Shown: positions 7,772 through 16,353 of the stretch, one piece after another | Layout: the number at the start of each line of letters is the position of its first letter | How positions within the stretch are numbered: the first letter of the stretch is position 1 | NCBI GenBank assembly: GCA_020638695.1 | Contig: JACKIB010000036.1 | Span: forward strand, 1-20,796 | Source of the DNA: Planctomycetota bacterium | GTDB taxonomy: Bacteria > Planctomycetota > UBA1135 > UBA2386 | DNA: 20,796 nt | Direction: 5' to 3' | Notes under the pieces: model-generated | What the model was told of the DNA's origin: nothing | The model's input: the letters and a program-made list of their open reading frames with translations, nothing else | The model's database searches: none | Program-made: the position numbers and the translations under genes

Positions 7772-8180
7772 GGACTCTCATTCCGTGTCGGTCTTCGGAT
7801 GTTCGGGACCGTCTCGACTACGTCGTACGCGCACAGCTCGATTCCCGCAGTCGGTCGGACACTTGAGCCAGCACCGGATCACTCTCTAGCCCACGCCGCG
7901 CGCAGCAGAAACTGCGTCGCGTCAGCGTCACTAGCGCGACGTGCGGCTAGTTCGTCGTCGCGGGCCCGAGCGCGAACACTCGGTCACAAGCTGCCGACAA
8001 CCCCCGCGGTTGCTCGCTGTAAGACGGAGTCAGTGAGCGCGCCTTGGAACCAGCACCGCGAACCGAATGCTTCCAAATACCCCATCCCGCTCCGCCCGGC
8101 ACCTGCCTGCTGGCCCGCGCCGAACCGGCGTTGTAGCATCTCTCGAATCGAGGATCGATGCGTCGAGCGAGAGACTCCCA
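7772..8180. other. 409-bp divergent intergenic region between the discoidin-like and sigma genes
   Basis: Both flanking genes point outward, so promoters for both must lie here. Open frames crossing it lack recognisable protein features. On the plus strand TAGCAT at 8134-8139, about 41 bp before the sigma start, matches four of six -10 bases, but the expected -35 (TGGCCC) is poor, so I do not call it firmly. A hairpin with a 4+4 bp stem and AAA loop sits at 7899-7921. No operator repeat was recognised. Confidence 0.55.
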
Positions 8181-8786
8181 ATGCAAGACACGACATCCGC
8201 CGAGACGATGGTGCTGCTGGCCCGCCACCGGAGCGGCGACGAGAACGCTCTGCCGAGTCTGATCCTCCGCTACTACCCTCGCGTGACGAGGCTGGTCAGA
8301 GCTCGGCTCGGACCGGAACGCCTCGCGCGAGCGGAGATCGAAGACTACGTGCAGGACGTGTTCGTTCGCATCCTGTCGTCGGTCGACAAGTTCGAGAAGC
8401 GCAGCAACGCCGAGTTTATCGACTGGGTGGCGACTGCGGCGACGAACGACATCAGGAACCACGCGCGGCACGATCGCGCCAAGAAGCGCGGCGGCGACCT
8501 CGCGCGCGAGGTGCAGCGGCACGCCGAGGAGAGCCTCGCAATCGAAGTCGCAGCAGAGACGACCGAGGTGCCGCTCAAGGCCTCCCGTGGTGAGGAGCAG
8601 GATCGCCTCGACGCCTGCGTGTCGCGGCTATTGCCTCAACACCGCGAAGTGATCGATTACAGCGTTTACACGGGCTACGACTGGCGCACGGTTGCGGCGA
8701 AGATGGGCCGAACCGTCGAGGCGTGCCAGGAGCTGCTGCGGCGTGCCAAGAGCGAGCTCCGCGAGAAGTTCCTGGAGCAGTCATAG
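8181..8786 (+). CDS. ECF-type RNA polymerase sigma factor
   Basis: This 201-residue protein directs RNA polymerase to alternative promoters. Residues about 24-100 match sigma region 2: LPSLILRYYPRVTRLVRARL, then EDYVQDVFVRIL and a FIDWVATAATNDIRNHAR core-binding helix. Residues about 138-197 match region 4: LDACVSRLLPQHREVIDY, then DWRTVAAKMGRTVEACQELL as the helix-turn-helix. Region 3 is absent, as expected for ECF (group 4) factors. The start at 8181 is chosen because MQDTTSAE leads directly into region 2. The frame is open back to 8067, but that part is Pro/Arg-rich and unlike a sigma N-terminus. It is the only plus-strand gene here. No anti-sigma gene is adjacent. Planctomycete ECF factors often sit near kinases such as the one at 9931-13059, so phosphorylation-linked control is an inference. 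Confidence 0.92.
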   Translation: MQDTTSAETMVLLARHRSGDENALPSLILRYYPRVTRLVRARLGPERLARAEIEDYVQDVFVRILSSVDKFEKRSNAEFIDWVATAATNDIRNHARHDRAKKRGGDLAREVQRHAEESLAIEVAAETTEVPLKASRGEEQDRLDACVSRLLPQHREVIDYSVYTGYDWRTVAAKMGRTVEACQELLRRAKSELREKFLEQS

Positions 8787-9048
8787 GGGGTGAGCCGGTG
8801 GTCGCGACCCGGCCCCTGCGATCGGCGGAGTTCTGCCGTCAAGTGGGTGATTGCGAGGACGGCGCGGTAGCCGCGCTCGACCTCGAGCTTCACTCAGGGT
8901 CTCGGGCCCGCCACCACCTCGTCGTGGATGCGGCGCGTCCCCTCGTCCCCAGAGAGCCGCTTTGCGCCTACTCTGACTATCCCGTCTTCGGGCCGTAGTC
9001 CGGCTTCCTCTTACTCCCGGGCGTGCACCTTGGGGATCTCCTGGCCAC
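8787..9048. other. Convergent intergenic region with a small hairpin
   Basis: The sigma gene and the duplicated-domain gene end toward each other here. A perfect 6-bp hairpin, GCGCGG-TAG-CCGCGC, lies at 8862-8876 and could serve as a terminator in either direction, although no T-run flanks it. Short open frames over the region show no protein features. Confidence 0.4.
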
Positions 9049-9867
9049 CTACTGCGGAACGGCGCGCGGACAGACGAATGACCAGCTCCTGCGCCGGCCG
9101 CTGCCATGCATGCGCGCACGCACGGTCACCTGCAGCTCGCCACCAGGCCGAAGGCAGATCCAGCCATGCGGATCGTGCATCGCCACCGCGTTGCTGCCCT
9201 TCGGGTGCCGCGTGCGGCGCACGTTGTCGATCGCGACGACGCGGCCGCGCAGCGTGCCCTCGAAGCGAAAAAGCGCGCCCGCCGCGAAGCCCTCGGCCTC
9301 GAACGCCACCGTCGCGCCGCGGCGCGCAACGACGCGGATCGTCTTGATACCGCCGTCCTCAGTGGTCTTACCGCGCCAGCTCCGGCCGACGAGCAGCTCA
9401 GCGCCGGGCGGTGAGGGCGGCGGCAACGGTTCCGCATCGGCACACGTCAGTGCCCACGAGCGGATGCCGCGGCCGCGCATCTTCGCGGCGACGTGCAGCG
9501 TGAGCTTGCCGTCGAACAGGACCGCCGTGCCACGTACATCGACCATCTTCACCGAGCGGCTGCCCTTGGCGTGCTTCGTGCGCTGCACGTCGTCGATGGT
9601 CGCGCGCCGACCGTTGGTCGCGCCGGCGATGCGGAACACGGCGCCGGCTGCGAAACCCTCGACCTCGAGAACGACGCGCTCGGCAGTGCGCTCGACGACG
9701 CGGATGGACTTCTGGGCGCCGTCCTCGCGCGTCCTACCGCGCCAGTGCTGACCCGCGGCAAACGGGTCGGGACCGGTCTGGGCCGGCATCGCGACGGCGA
9801 ACAGCGCGGTGAGGCAGGCGGTGATCAGGAGGCAGCGAGGGTGGCGAAAGCGCGGAGTCGTATTCAC
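9049..9867 (-). CDS. Secreted protein of two tandem copies of an unrecognised ~105-residue domain
   Basis: From GTG 9867 the product is 272 residues. Residues 1-30 form a signal peptide (RCLLITACLTALFAVAMPAQ). The frame is open back to a TTG at 9927, but that start would put 20 extra residues before the export signal. Residues about 39-143 and 161-267 are two copies of one domain. Shared elements in order are W-RG-T-EDG, K-IRVV, EGFAAGA-FR, a DxVxRTxHxKGS motif, a basic strand ending in a Gly/Arg-rich turn, and RSW followed by a Cys (C142, C266). A short proline-rich linker (PLPPPSPPG) joins them. The alternating pattern suggests a small all-beta fold. I do not recognise the family and propose no function. 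The kinase gene ends 63 bp upstream, so co-transcription from that side is possible. Confidence 0.8.
   Translation of the reverse strand: MNTTPRFRHPRCLLITACLTALFAVAMPAQTGPDPFAAGQHWRGRTREDGAQKSIRVVERTAERVVLEVEGFAAGAVFRIAGATNGRRATIDDVQRTKHAKGSRSVKMVDVRGTAVLFDGKLTLHVAAKMRGRGIRSWALTCADAEPLPPPSPPGAELLVGRSWRGKTTEDGGIKTIRVVARRGATVAFEAEGFAAGALFRFEGTLRGRVVAIDNVRRTRHPKGSNAVAMHDPHGWICLRPGGELQVTVRARMHGSGRRRSWSFVCPRAVPQ
9067..9753 (-). repeat. Tandem duplication encoding the two ~105-residue domains
   Basis: The first copy is about 9439-9753 and the second about 9067-9387. The best-conserved stretch is EGFAAGA followed by the RT.H.KGS block. Nucleotide identity is visibly lower than protein similarity, indicating an old duplication under selection. 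Confidence 0.75.
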
Positions 9868-9930
9868 GGTGGGTCCAGCACCAAGAATGAGTGGTTCCCA
9901 CGCCCGGCGGGCGGGGATCTCGTACAACCG

Positions 9931-12900
9931 TCAACGGTGCAGCGAGCGTGCGGGACGCAGACCGTACATGGGGCTTCCGTCGACGAGGGAGCTTCCCTGG
10001 ACTAGACTCTTCGCCCGCTCCGCGTCGCATTCCTGGCCGAGCGGCGGTCGTCCGAAACACCCGCCCAGGGGGCTGACCCCCACCAGGGCAGATCGATCGA
10101 ACGGACGTGCGGGGATGAGACACCACTCTGCGACATTACCGATCGTGTCGTGCAGGCCGAACGCGTTGGCACGAAACCGACCGATGGGCGCCCTTGTGTC
10201 ACTGAAATTGCCGGAAGCCGCGACTTGCTCGACGTCCGTCCCGGGCCAAAGCGGCGTCGTCGTGCGCGCGCGACAGCCGTACTCCCACTCGACACCGAGC
10301 GGCACGCGCAGCCAACCGCCGGCACCGGCCATCGCGTTCAGGGCGTCGCTGATCGAGAAACCGCCCGCCACCACCGGGCTTAGGTCACGGCACACCCAAG
10401 TGGGCCCCGGCCAGCGACCGGCGAGGATGATCCACTGCGACCGAGTCATCTCGAACTTCGAGAGGAAGAACGCATCGACCTCACGGTCATGCCGTTCGTC
10501 ACGCCTACGGCCTGCGACCACTGGCACGCAACCTGCCGGCAGCAGCACGAACACGAGTCCGGTGTCAGCCTTCAGCTCGAGCCGGCCGTCTGCACCGCGC
10601 TCAGGCTCCGTTCCCGTCGGCAAGTGCACGAACTCCCACAGCCCCGAGGTGGGGTCGGGCCCGAGAGGAACGAGGTCGAGCTGCGGCGCGACTGCGAGGC
10701 CGCGATACGCCGCATGGGTTCGGATGGCGGCGATCGCTTGCTGCCAGCGGGGGTGCTTGTAGGCCGCTTCGGCTGACAACAGTCGACCCCGCAGTGCTCG
10801 CAAGCCACGGACCACCTGCCTGTACAGCTCGATCCGGGGGGAGTGCTCACTGGCGTCTATGCGCACGGCGAGATCGCGGACCTCCTGATCCATGTCCGCG
10901 ACTTCCGCCGCGAGGTCATCGCGCGTGGCTCGCCACCTGCCTGAGCGCAGGTCATTGCGTTCGCGTTCGAGCAGCCGGAGGTTGTTGCGCAAGTCCTTGC
11001 GCCAAGCGCTTTCCATGCCGTCCTTCGGCAGTGGCTCGGAGACTGCCTCCAGTTGCTTGGCCACTGCCTCGTCGAACTTGCCGACGCGCCACAGCGCGAA
11101 CGCATGCGTGTCGCGGAACCTCGGGTGCCAGGCGCTAGCCCGTCGTGACCCGGAATCTCGCGTTCCGAGAACGCTCGCTGCCGTACTAGTGTCGAACTTC
11201 GCCACGAGCCGCTCCGCGAGGCGCAACGCGACCTGCTCTTGACCGTAGATCCGAGGCAAGTCGTCGGGCCGTACGCGCTCGAACACGTAGCCGTTGAGCT
11301 CGAGGGGGTCTTCCGGTGGGTTGCACCGCGCGACCGCCTCGTCAACCTGCTCGGCTGGCAACCACTCGACCAACCCGAGCACGCGATCGCGCCACTTCAA
11401 CTCCTTCTTCTTCACGCTCAGCTCATAGGCGCGGTCGAACGCGGCACTTGCCACGCGCATGCCTTCCGCTGACGGCTGCGCGAGGGCCCGAATGCCCGCG
11501 AGCTCTGTCTCGAACACAGGGAGCATGTCGACGAGTTGCCGCGCAAGTTCAAGCCACTCCACAGCAGCGGGCCGGCCACTCGTGCCGTGGGCGCGCCCCT
11601 CGAAGTCGTTACCGATCACTCTCAGCCGCTCGAGCGCGGCACGCGCGGCGAGCACGCGCTCGTCCTTGTTGGCGCGGTCCTCGCTGATACTCCACGCAGC
11701 CAACGCCGCGATGCAAAGCGCGACAGCGACCACGGCCCCGAACAGCGCCGCCGCAAGCCACTTGTTGCGCCGCAACCACTTCCGCGTCTCCGCCCACGTG
11801 CCCGTCTCGTACGCGGCGACGACACCACCTTCGACGAACGCCCGCAAGTCGCGTTCGAGCGCACGCATGTTCGGGTACCTGTGCCCCGGCTCCCGCGCCA
11901 TCGCCTTTTCGCAGATCGCGACCAGCGCCTGCGGTGCCCGACGACCGAATCCTGCCAGCGGCTGAGGCGGCCCCTCGACGACGCGCCATCGCACCGCCTT
12001 GCCTGTCGGCTTCGCGCCGGCCGGCACGTACGGCATCTGCCCCGCGATCAGATGATAGAGCATCGCACCGACCGCGTAGACGTCCGCCGGCGGCCCAATG
12101 CGGTCGAGCTGGCCCATCGCCTGCTCTGGCGACATGTACGCCGGCGTGCCGAGCACCTGCCCGTCACATGTCATAAGCGGCGACTCCGGCGTGCCGTCGT
12201 CGCCCGCGTCGCGCTCCGTCGTGATTGCGCTCGCCGACCCGTCGTCGCCAGCGAACCGCAGATCGTGCGGATCCTCGCGGTCGAGCAGGCGCGCAAGCCC
12301 CCAGTCCATGACATAGACCTCGCCGAACCGCCCGACCATGATGTTCGCCGGCTTCAGGTCGCGGTGGATGACCTTCTTATCGTGGGCGTAGGCCATTGCC
12401 TCGCACACCTTCTGCAACACGCCGACCACGCGGGCATGCGTCCACTCGGGATCCCCGGCCGCGGCGCGTTCGAACACGTCACGCAGCGTGTCGCCGCGCA
12501 CCAGGCGCATCGTCATGAACGGACGGCCGTCGTCGCCTACGCCGATCTCGTGCACCGGCACGATTCCCGGGTGGTCGAGCTGGCTGGTGATCTGTGCCTC
12601 CTCGAGGAAGCGCCCGATCGTGCGCGCGTCTGCTGCCGCGCCTTCATCGCGGACGACCTTCATTGCGAGCTTGCGCCGCAGATCGCCGTCGCGAACGCGC
12701 AGCACGATGCCCATGCCACCGCGCGCGATCTCGCCGAGCACTTCGTAGCGTGCATGCGGTCGATCTTGCCGCCGCAGGCGCGCCAGCAGGTCGGCGACGT
12801 CGCCACCATGATCGTCGCTGTCAGCTACCGGTCGCGCGCCGTCGACTACGGTGTCGCCGACGGCGTCATCGCCCTCACGCAGCCCGCGGGGCAGCAGCCG

Positions 12901-13059
12901 TTCGACCGCTGCGCGCGCCGCCTCGTGTCGGCGCAACTCCGCGGCCTGCGCCGGATGGGCACGGCAGATGGCGTCGAAGTCGACCGCTTCGCCAGCTTCG
13001 CGGCGGCGCAGGTATTCCTCAAAAACGTCGGCGCTGTTGGCTCGTGGGGGCTGAGTCAT
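9931..13059 (-). CDS. Membrane Ser/Thr protein kinase fused to a C-terminal FGE-like domain
   Basis: From ATG 13059 the product is 1,042 residues. Residues about 10-50 carry the DVFEEYLRRREAGEAVDFDA segment common before planctomycete kinases. Residues about 105-410 are a Hanks-type kinase: glycine loop GEIARGGMGIV, catalytic Lys134 (AMKVV), HRDLKPAN at 232-239, metal-binding DWG at 252-254 (DFG in most kinases) and GTPAYMSPEQA at 304-314. All catalytic residues are present. A single membrane span lies at about 434-457, so the kinase is cytoplasmic and the C-terminal part should be outside. Residues about 460-780 are helical. Residues about 834-1042 resemble an FGE-sulfatase domain (FEMTRSQW, LRVPLGVEWEYGCRA, GNVAEWC, YGLRPARSL) but lack RGGS and the catalytic Cys pair. 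The frame is open to 13371; that extension looks non-coding. The likely role is signal sensing outside and phosphorylation inside; the partner is unknown. Confidence 0.93.
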   Translation of the reverse strand: MTQPPRANSADVFEEYLRRREAGEAVDFDAICRAHPAQAAELRRHEAARAAVERLLPRGLREGDDAVGDTVVDGARPVADSDDHGGDVADLLARLRRQDRPHARYEVLGEIARGGMGIVLRVRDGDLRRKLAMKVVRDEGAAADARTIGRFLEEAQITSQLDHPGIVPVHEIGVGDDGRPFMTMRLVRGDTLRDVFERAAAGDPEWTHARVVGVLQKVCEAMAYAHDKKVIHRDLKPANIMVGRFGEVYVMDWGLARLLDREDPHDLRFAGDDGSASAITTERDAGDDGTPESPLMTCDGQVLGTPAYMSPEQAMGQLDRIGPPADVYAVGAMLYHLIAGQMPYVPAGAKPTGKAVRWRVVEGPPQPLAGFGRRAPQALVAICEKAMAREPGHRYPNMRALERDLRAFVEGGVVAAYETGTWAETRKWLRRNKWLAAALFGAVVAVALCIAALAAWSISEDRANKDERVLAARAALERLRVIGNDFEGRAHGTSGRPAAVEWLELARQLVDMLPVFETELAGIRALAQPSAEGMRVASAAFDRAYELSVKKKELKWRDRVLGLVEWLPAEQVDEAVARCNPPEDPLELNGYVFERVRPDDLPRIYGQEQVALRLAERLVAKFDTSTAASVLGTRDSGSRRASAWHPRFRDTHAFALWRVGKFDEAVAKQLEAVSEPLPKDGMESAWRKDLRNNLRLLERERNDLRSGRWRATRDDLAAEVADMDQEVRDLAVRIDASEHSPRIELYRQVVRGLRALRGRLLSAEAAYKHPRWQQAIAAIRTHAAYRGLAVAPQLDLVPLGPDPTSGLWEFVHLPTGTEPERGADGRLELKADTGLVFVLLPAGCVPVVAGRRRDERHDREVDAFFLSKFEMTRSQWIILAGRWPGPTWVCRDLSPVVAGGFSISDALNAMAGAGGWLRVPLGVEWEYGCRARTTTPLWPGTDVEQVAASGNFSDTRAPIGRFRANAFGLHDTIGNVAEWCLIPARPFDRSALVGVSPLGGCFGRPPLGQECDAERAKSLVQGSSLVDGSPMYGLRPARSLHR

Positions 13060-13741
13060 GCACGGCTGTCCGCTCGTCGGCACGCCAGGCGCGCCGTATG
13101 CGGGATCGTAGCGTGGATCGGGATCGTCGTCATGGCGACTGGCAGGGTGGCCGGACGCGCGGGCGACCTTCCCCTTGGACGGAAGGGGTTCACCGCCGCG
13201 GAGCAAGCGTGCAACCGGCGACGCGCCGGTCCAGATGACCCGGGCGCGCGCCTCGCCGCGCAGCTCTTCCGCGCGGCGAAGATTGTCCCCGCGTCGGGCC
13301 CGAGCCCAGAGGCCTAGTCTTCCAGGAAGCACGTTTGGTATCAGCAAGGTGGCGAGGTACCCGACCGCCACGGGCGCGATGTCCCTCGGTGTGCTCGCGA
13401 ACCAGCCAGGCAGCCTCCACCTGACCTCGATGCGAGGGCGGGCGCAGCTCGTCGACGTGTTCGATCTCTTGCAGACCTCTCGACGAAGCTGATGTCACGT
13501 GTAACCAAGAGTCGATCAACGCATCAATGTACGGGTTGTATGCTCCCGGCTCTATGCGGGACGACATGACACGCTCCAACGATCGAAACCCGAAGCGTGC
13601 GATGGGGCGTCGGATGTCGCTCTTCATCAGCAGTGATCCGGCGGATCAGCGTCCACCTCGGACTCGCCAGCGAGTAGCCGCCGGCAGCGCCAGCCAAGCG
13701 CGCCAGTGGCCGCTGAGGCGAAGCGGTCGTCTCGCCGAGAG
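13060..13741. other. 682-bp region without a recognisable gene
   Basis: This lies between the kinase start and the PhoD stop. Several short frames are open (for example 13190-13627 and 13524-13802 on the minus strand, 13527-14045 on the plus strand), but none has recognisable motifs, a signal peptide or a good ribosome site. The minus-strand kinase frame remains open to 13371, which partly accounts for 13060-13371. The part around 13480-13640 looks less GC-rich than its surroundings, as promoter regions often are, but no clear promoter was identified. Hairpin-forming sequences occur at 13634-13648, 13662-13675 and 13724-13747. Confidence 0.5.
13634..13648 (-). terminator. Perfect palindrome TGATCC-GGC-GGATCA downstream of phoD
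   Basis: The 6-bp arms are exact reverse complements around three bases, about 94 bp past the phoD stop. No U-run follows. It could be a weak terminator or, being symmetrical, a dimeric regulator site upstream of the kinase gene. Confidence 0.28.
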
Positions 13742-15169
13742 CTACCGGACGGTGCGAAGCTTGCGCCGCCGCGCCTCGATCGGGTCGATCTTGCGATCCC
13801 ACGACCGCGTGCCGTTGGTCAGTTCGCTGGCCCGCAGTTTCAAGGGACGGATAACCACCTCACCGCGCGGCCCGAGCGCGCGGTACTCGAGCGTCGGATC
13901 CGCGGGCCGAAGGTCGAACCGCATCACCCCGAAGCTCTCGCTACCAAACCACACCGGGCGGATTCGGATCTCGGGCTTGCGGTCGAGCCACGAGTCGGTG
14001 CAGCGCTGGGCGAGCGGCGAACTGACGAAGTCGTACAAGTCGTAGCCGCCCCGCTCCGACCACGGAATGCAGTTGAGTTCCGCGACGTGGGTGTCGCCCG
14101 ACGCCAGCACGACGCCGCGAATCCCCTTGGTGCGGATGAACTCGAACAACGCGTCCCGCTCGTGCATGTACGAAGCCCACGAGTCGCCACCCTGGCCCTT
14201 GGCGGCACTCCAGCCCGACCCCGAGAACAGCACCTTGAACGGCGCCTTGCTGCGCAACAGCTCGGCTTCGAGCCACGCGCGCTGCCCCGCCCCCAGCATC
14301 GTCTTGCCGGGTCCGTCCGGCATGGCGTTCGGGTCGCGGTGGTAGCGGATGTCGAGGAAGAAGAGGTCGACGCCGCCGAATCGATGGTGGAAGAACACGC
14401 CGGGCACCACCTCGGTTCCGCAACCGGGATTGGCCCAGTAGCGCGAGAACACTTCGAGGCTCTCGCGCTTGCGCGGATGGCGCCGGTCGTAGTCGTTGAC
14501 GCCGAAGTCGTGGTCGTCCCACACCGCGAGCTGGGGGGTCGAGTGCAGGATCGGTTGCAGGCCGGGCACATCCCGCTGCCGGCGATACTCCTCCGCGAGA
14601 ATCGCCGGGTCGGTCGAATCGCCGTAGATGTTGTCGCCGAGCCAACAGAACAGGCTCGGTCGAGCCCGCTCGACCGCGGCCCAGATCGGCTGGACTCGAT
14701 CCTCGCCGTAGCGAGCACACGAACCGAAAGCGATCTCGAATTCCGCAGGTGCGTCGTCCGCCGGCGGGGTCAGGAACGAGAACACGCGCCCCTTCAAGTA
14801 CTTGTCCGATCTCCCGGCGACCTGCACGCGGTAGTAGTAGCGCGTCTGCGGCGTGAGGCCGGACAAGCTCGAGCGCACCGTCCAGTCCCCTTCCACGGTC
14901 GCGCGCACCTCCGTGCTCCACCGTGCGTGACGCAACTCTCGATCCGTGCCGTAGCGGACGCGGAAGGCGAACGGCCCGTTGAGTCGCGCCCACACGGTCA
15001 TCCCGTGCGGTCCCGCTGCGCCGAGCATCGGTCCCTGCATCACGCGCGGACTTCCCAGCTGCCGCGCGGTCACGGCGTCTTGCGCGGTAGCCGCAGACGA
15101 GGCAACCTGCATCGCTAGCAGCAGCGTCACCCACCACAGCGATCCCACGACCATCCGGGCAGGCGCCAT
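13742..15169 (-). CDS. phoD: PhoD-family alkaline phosphatase / phosphodiesterase, exported
   Basis: This 475-residue protein likely hydrolyses phosphate esters outside the cytoplasm. Residues 1-30 form a signal peptide (VVGSLWWVTLLLAMQVASSA, cleavage after TAQ). No twin-arginine motif is seen, unlike the classical Tat-exported PhoD. Residues about 40-135 are the N-terminal sandwich typical of PhoD (TVWARLNGP, SGLTPQTRYYYRV). Residues about 145-400 are the metallophosphatase core: AFGSCARY with Cys151 as a probable metal ligand, CWLGDNIYGD (D179, Y182), VWDDHDFGVNDYD (D218-H220), FFLDIRYHRD, FSGSGWSAA and VLASGDTHVAEL (H361). All key positions appear intact. The length is within the usual family range. 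The start lies 3 bp after the upstream stop, so it is probably co-transcribed with the gene at 15173-16240. Substrate (monoester or diester) cannot be read from sequence. No Pho-type box was identified. Confidence 0.92.
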   Translation of the reverse strand: MAPARMVVGSLWWVTLLLAMQVASSAATAQDAVTARQLGSPRVMQGPMLGAAGPHGMTVWARLNGPFAFRVRYGTDRELRHARWSTEVRATVEGDWTVRSSLSGLTPQTRYYYRVQVAGRSDKYLKGRVFSFLTPPADDAPAEFEIAFGSCARYGEDRVQPIWAAVERARPSLFCWLGDNIYGDSTDPAILAEEYRRQRDVPGLQPILHSTPQLAVWDDHDFGVNDYDRRHPRKRESLEVFSRYWANPGCGTEVVPGVFFHHRFGGVDLFFLDIRYHRDPNAMPDGPGKTMLGAGQRAWLEAELLRSKAPFKVLFSGSGWSAAKGQGGDSWASYMHERDALFEFIRTKGIRGVVLASGDTHVAELNCIPWSERGGYDLYDFVSSPLAQRCTDSWLDRKPEIRIRPVWFGSESFGVMRFDLRPADPTLEYRALGPRGEVVIRPLKLRASELTNGTRSWDRKIDPIEARRRKLRTVR

Positions 15170-15172
15170 GAC

Positions 15173-16240
15173 TCAGAAGATCTTCAGCATGGTGACCAGT
15201 CCCTGGTAGCGCGACAGGAAGCCACTGGTCGCGTTCTCGTTGCCGTTCGTGGTACCAACCGAGTAGAGGCGGCTGACCAACGACCCACCGTTGGGTGGCG
15301 TCGCCACGGTGCCCAAGCTGGACAGGCCGATGCCGTTGGGCAGAGTCGGGTCGGCGAACCCGTACTGGATGTAGACCTCGAAATAGGGCGCTATCTGCAG
15401 GTTCGCGACCGGCACGGATCCGAGCGCGAAGCGCCCCGCGGGGTCGGTCGCACCCGCCAGCGTGATGCTCGGCGTCGGGTAGACCTTCTCGCACCAGCCT
15501 GCCACGGCGAGGTCGGCGCGGCTCAGCCCAAGCACCGCGACCACCGCGGCGCTCGACGGCCCGTCGACCAGCCCGGCGGTGAGTTGCCCGGCGGCGATGA
15601 CCGCGTCGGAACGCGCCGGTCGGGTCCGGCCGTTCGCCGTGCAGCCGGCGCCGAACTGCGGCAGCACGCTCGGAGCCCCGGCGAACACGAACGTCACCGC
15701 ATCCATCGGCGCCAGACTGTTGTCCTTGCCGTTCTTGTGCCGCCACTCCCAACACAGTCCGCCGCCGGCGGTCGAGTAGGAGAACACCTGCTTGAACGGG
15801 ATGATCCAGAGCGGCGGGTTGGGGTTGCCGCCGACCCCGACGCCAGCGGGCAGGCTCACCGACTGCATCGGCAACACCGTGGTCGGTGTGGCGGTGAAGT
15901 TGGCGGCAAAGCTGGTCGACATGGTCGCCGCGGTCTTGCTGGTCGCACCGAGCGTGAGCTCTACGTCCCAGACCCGCGCCGGGATCTGGTAGGTCGAAGC
16001 CGGACGCAAGTGCAGGCCGCTGGCGAGGAACGGGCGGCGACCGTTCAGCGCCCGGATGTCCGCCGCATCGTGGACCTGCTGGTAGCGGGAGGAAATGCCC
16101 TGGAACGGCAGGCTGCTGTTGGCATTCCCCTGCACGTGTTCGAGGCCCGCCGGCGTGACGGCGTACTGCGCCGAACCGGTCGCACAGAGCAGGGCACAGG
16201 CCGTGGTGCAGAGCACCGTGGCGGGCGAAACGGCGGACAT
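15173..16240 (-). CDS. Secreted planctomycete protein of unknown function
   Basis: This is a 355-residue exported protein. ATG 16240 has a strong GGAGG site 6 bases upstream and starts a signal peptide (residues 1-25, ending ATGSAQ). The frame is open to 16294, but that extension precedes both the ribosome site and the export signal. Residues about 28-190 contain SSLPFQGISSRYQQVHDAAD and a beta-rich region ending at WEWRHKNGKDN; I recall similar 'RYQQV' segments at the start of planctomycete surface proteins. Residues about 196-330 are the planctomycete terminal domain (FGAGCTANGR, VAVLGLSRADL, then a strand-rich part). No catalytic motif is visible. The gene leads a probable two-gene unit with phoD, 3 bp downstream. 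The 169-bp palindrome at 16354-16522 lies upstream in its leader or promoter region. Confidence 0.85.
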   Translation of the reverse strand: MSAVSPATVLCTTACALLCATGSAQYAVTPAGLEHVQGNANSSLPFQGISSRYQQVHDAADIRALNGRRPFLASGLHLRPASTYQIPARVWDVELTLGATSKTAATMSTSFAANFTATPTTVLPMQSVSLPAGVGVGGNPNPPLWIIPFKQVFSYSTAGGGLCWEWRHKNGKDNSLAPMDAVTFVFAGAPSVLPQFGAGCTANGRTRPARSDAVIAAGQLTAGLVDGPSSAAVVAVLGLSRADLAVAGWCEKVYPTPSITLAGATDPAGRFALGSVPVANLQIAPYFEVYIQYGFADPTLPNGIGLSSLGTVATPPNGGSLVSRLYSVGTTNGNENATSGFLSRYQGLVTMLKIF

Positions 16241-16246
16241 CGCATT

Positions 16247-16251
16247 CCTCC
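16247..16251 (-). promoter_or_regulatory. Strong Shine-Dalgarno GGAGG before the gene starting at 16240
   Basis: GGAGG, in the context TGGAGGA, lies 6 bases before ATG 16240. It sets the start 18 codons inside the longest open frame. Confidence 0.75.
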
Positions 16252-16353
16252 AGGTCACAGGTTCAAAGGTGGTCCGGGCGAGCCGGAGCCGCACCGCGGG
16301 ACCTCAGGTCGCAACGACGCGGTGCGGCAGTCGATCGAGAAGCGTCCCCGGAG

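Noticed and set aside
11536..13317. Plus-strand open frame over the kinase gene
   Set aside because: It lies antisense to the region encoding intact kinase motifs. No protein features of its own.
13060..13371. N-terminal extension of the kinase to 13371
   Set aside because: The added 104 residues are Arg/Pro-rich and dissimilar to kinase N-termini. The typical FEEYLRRREAGE segment begins just after ATG 13059.
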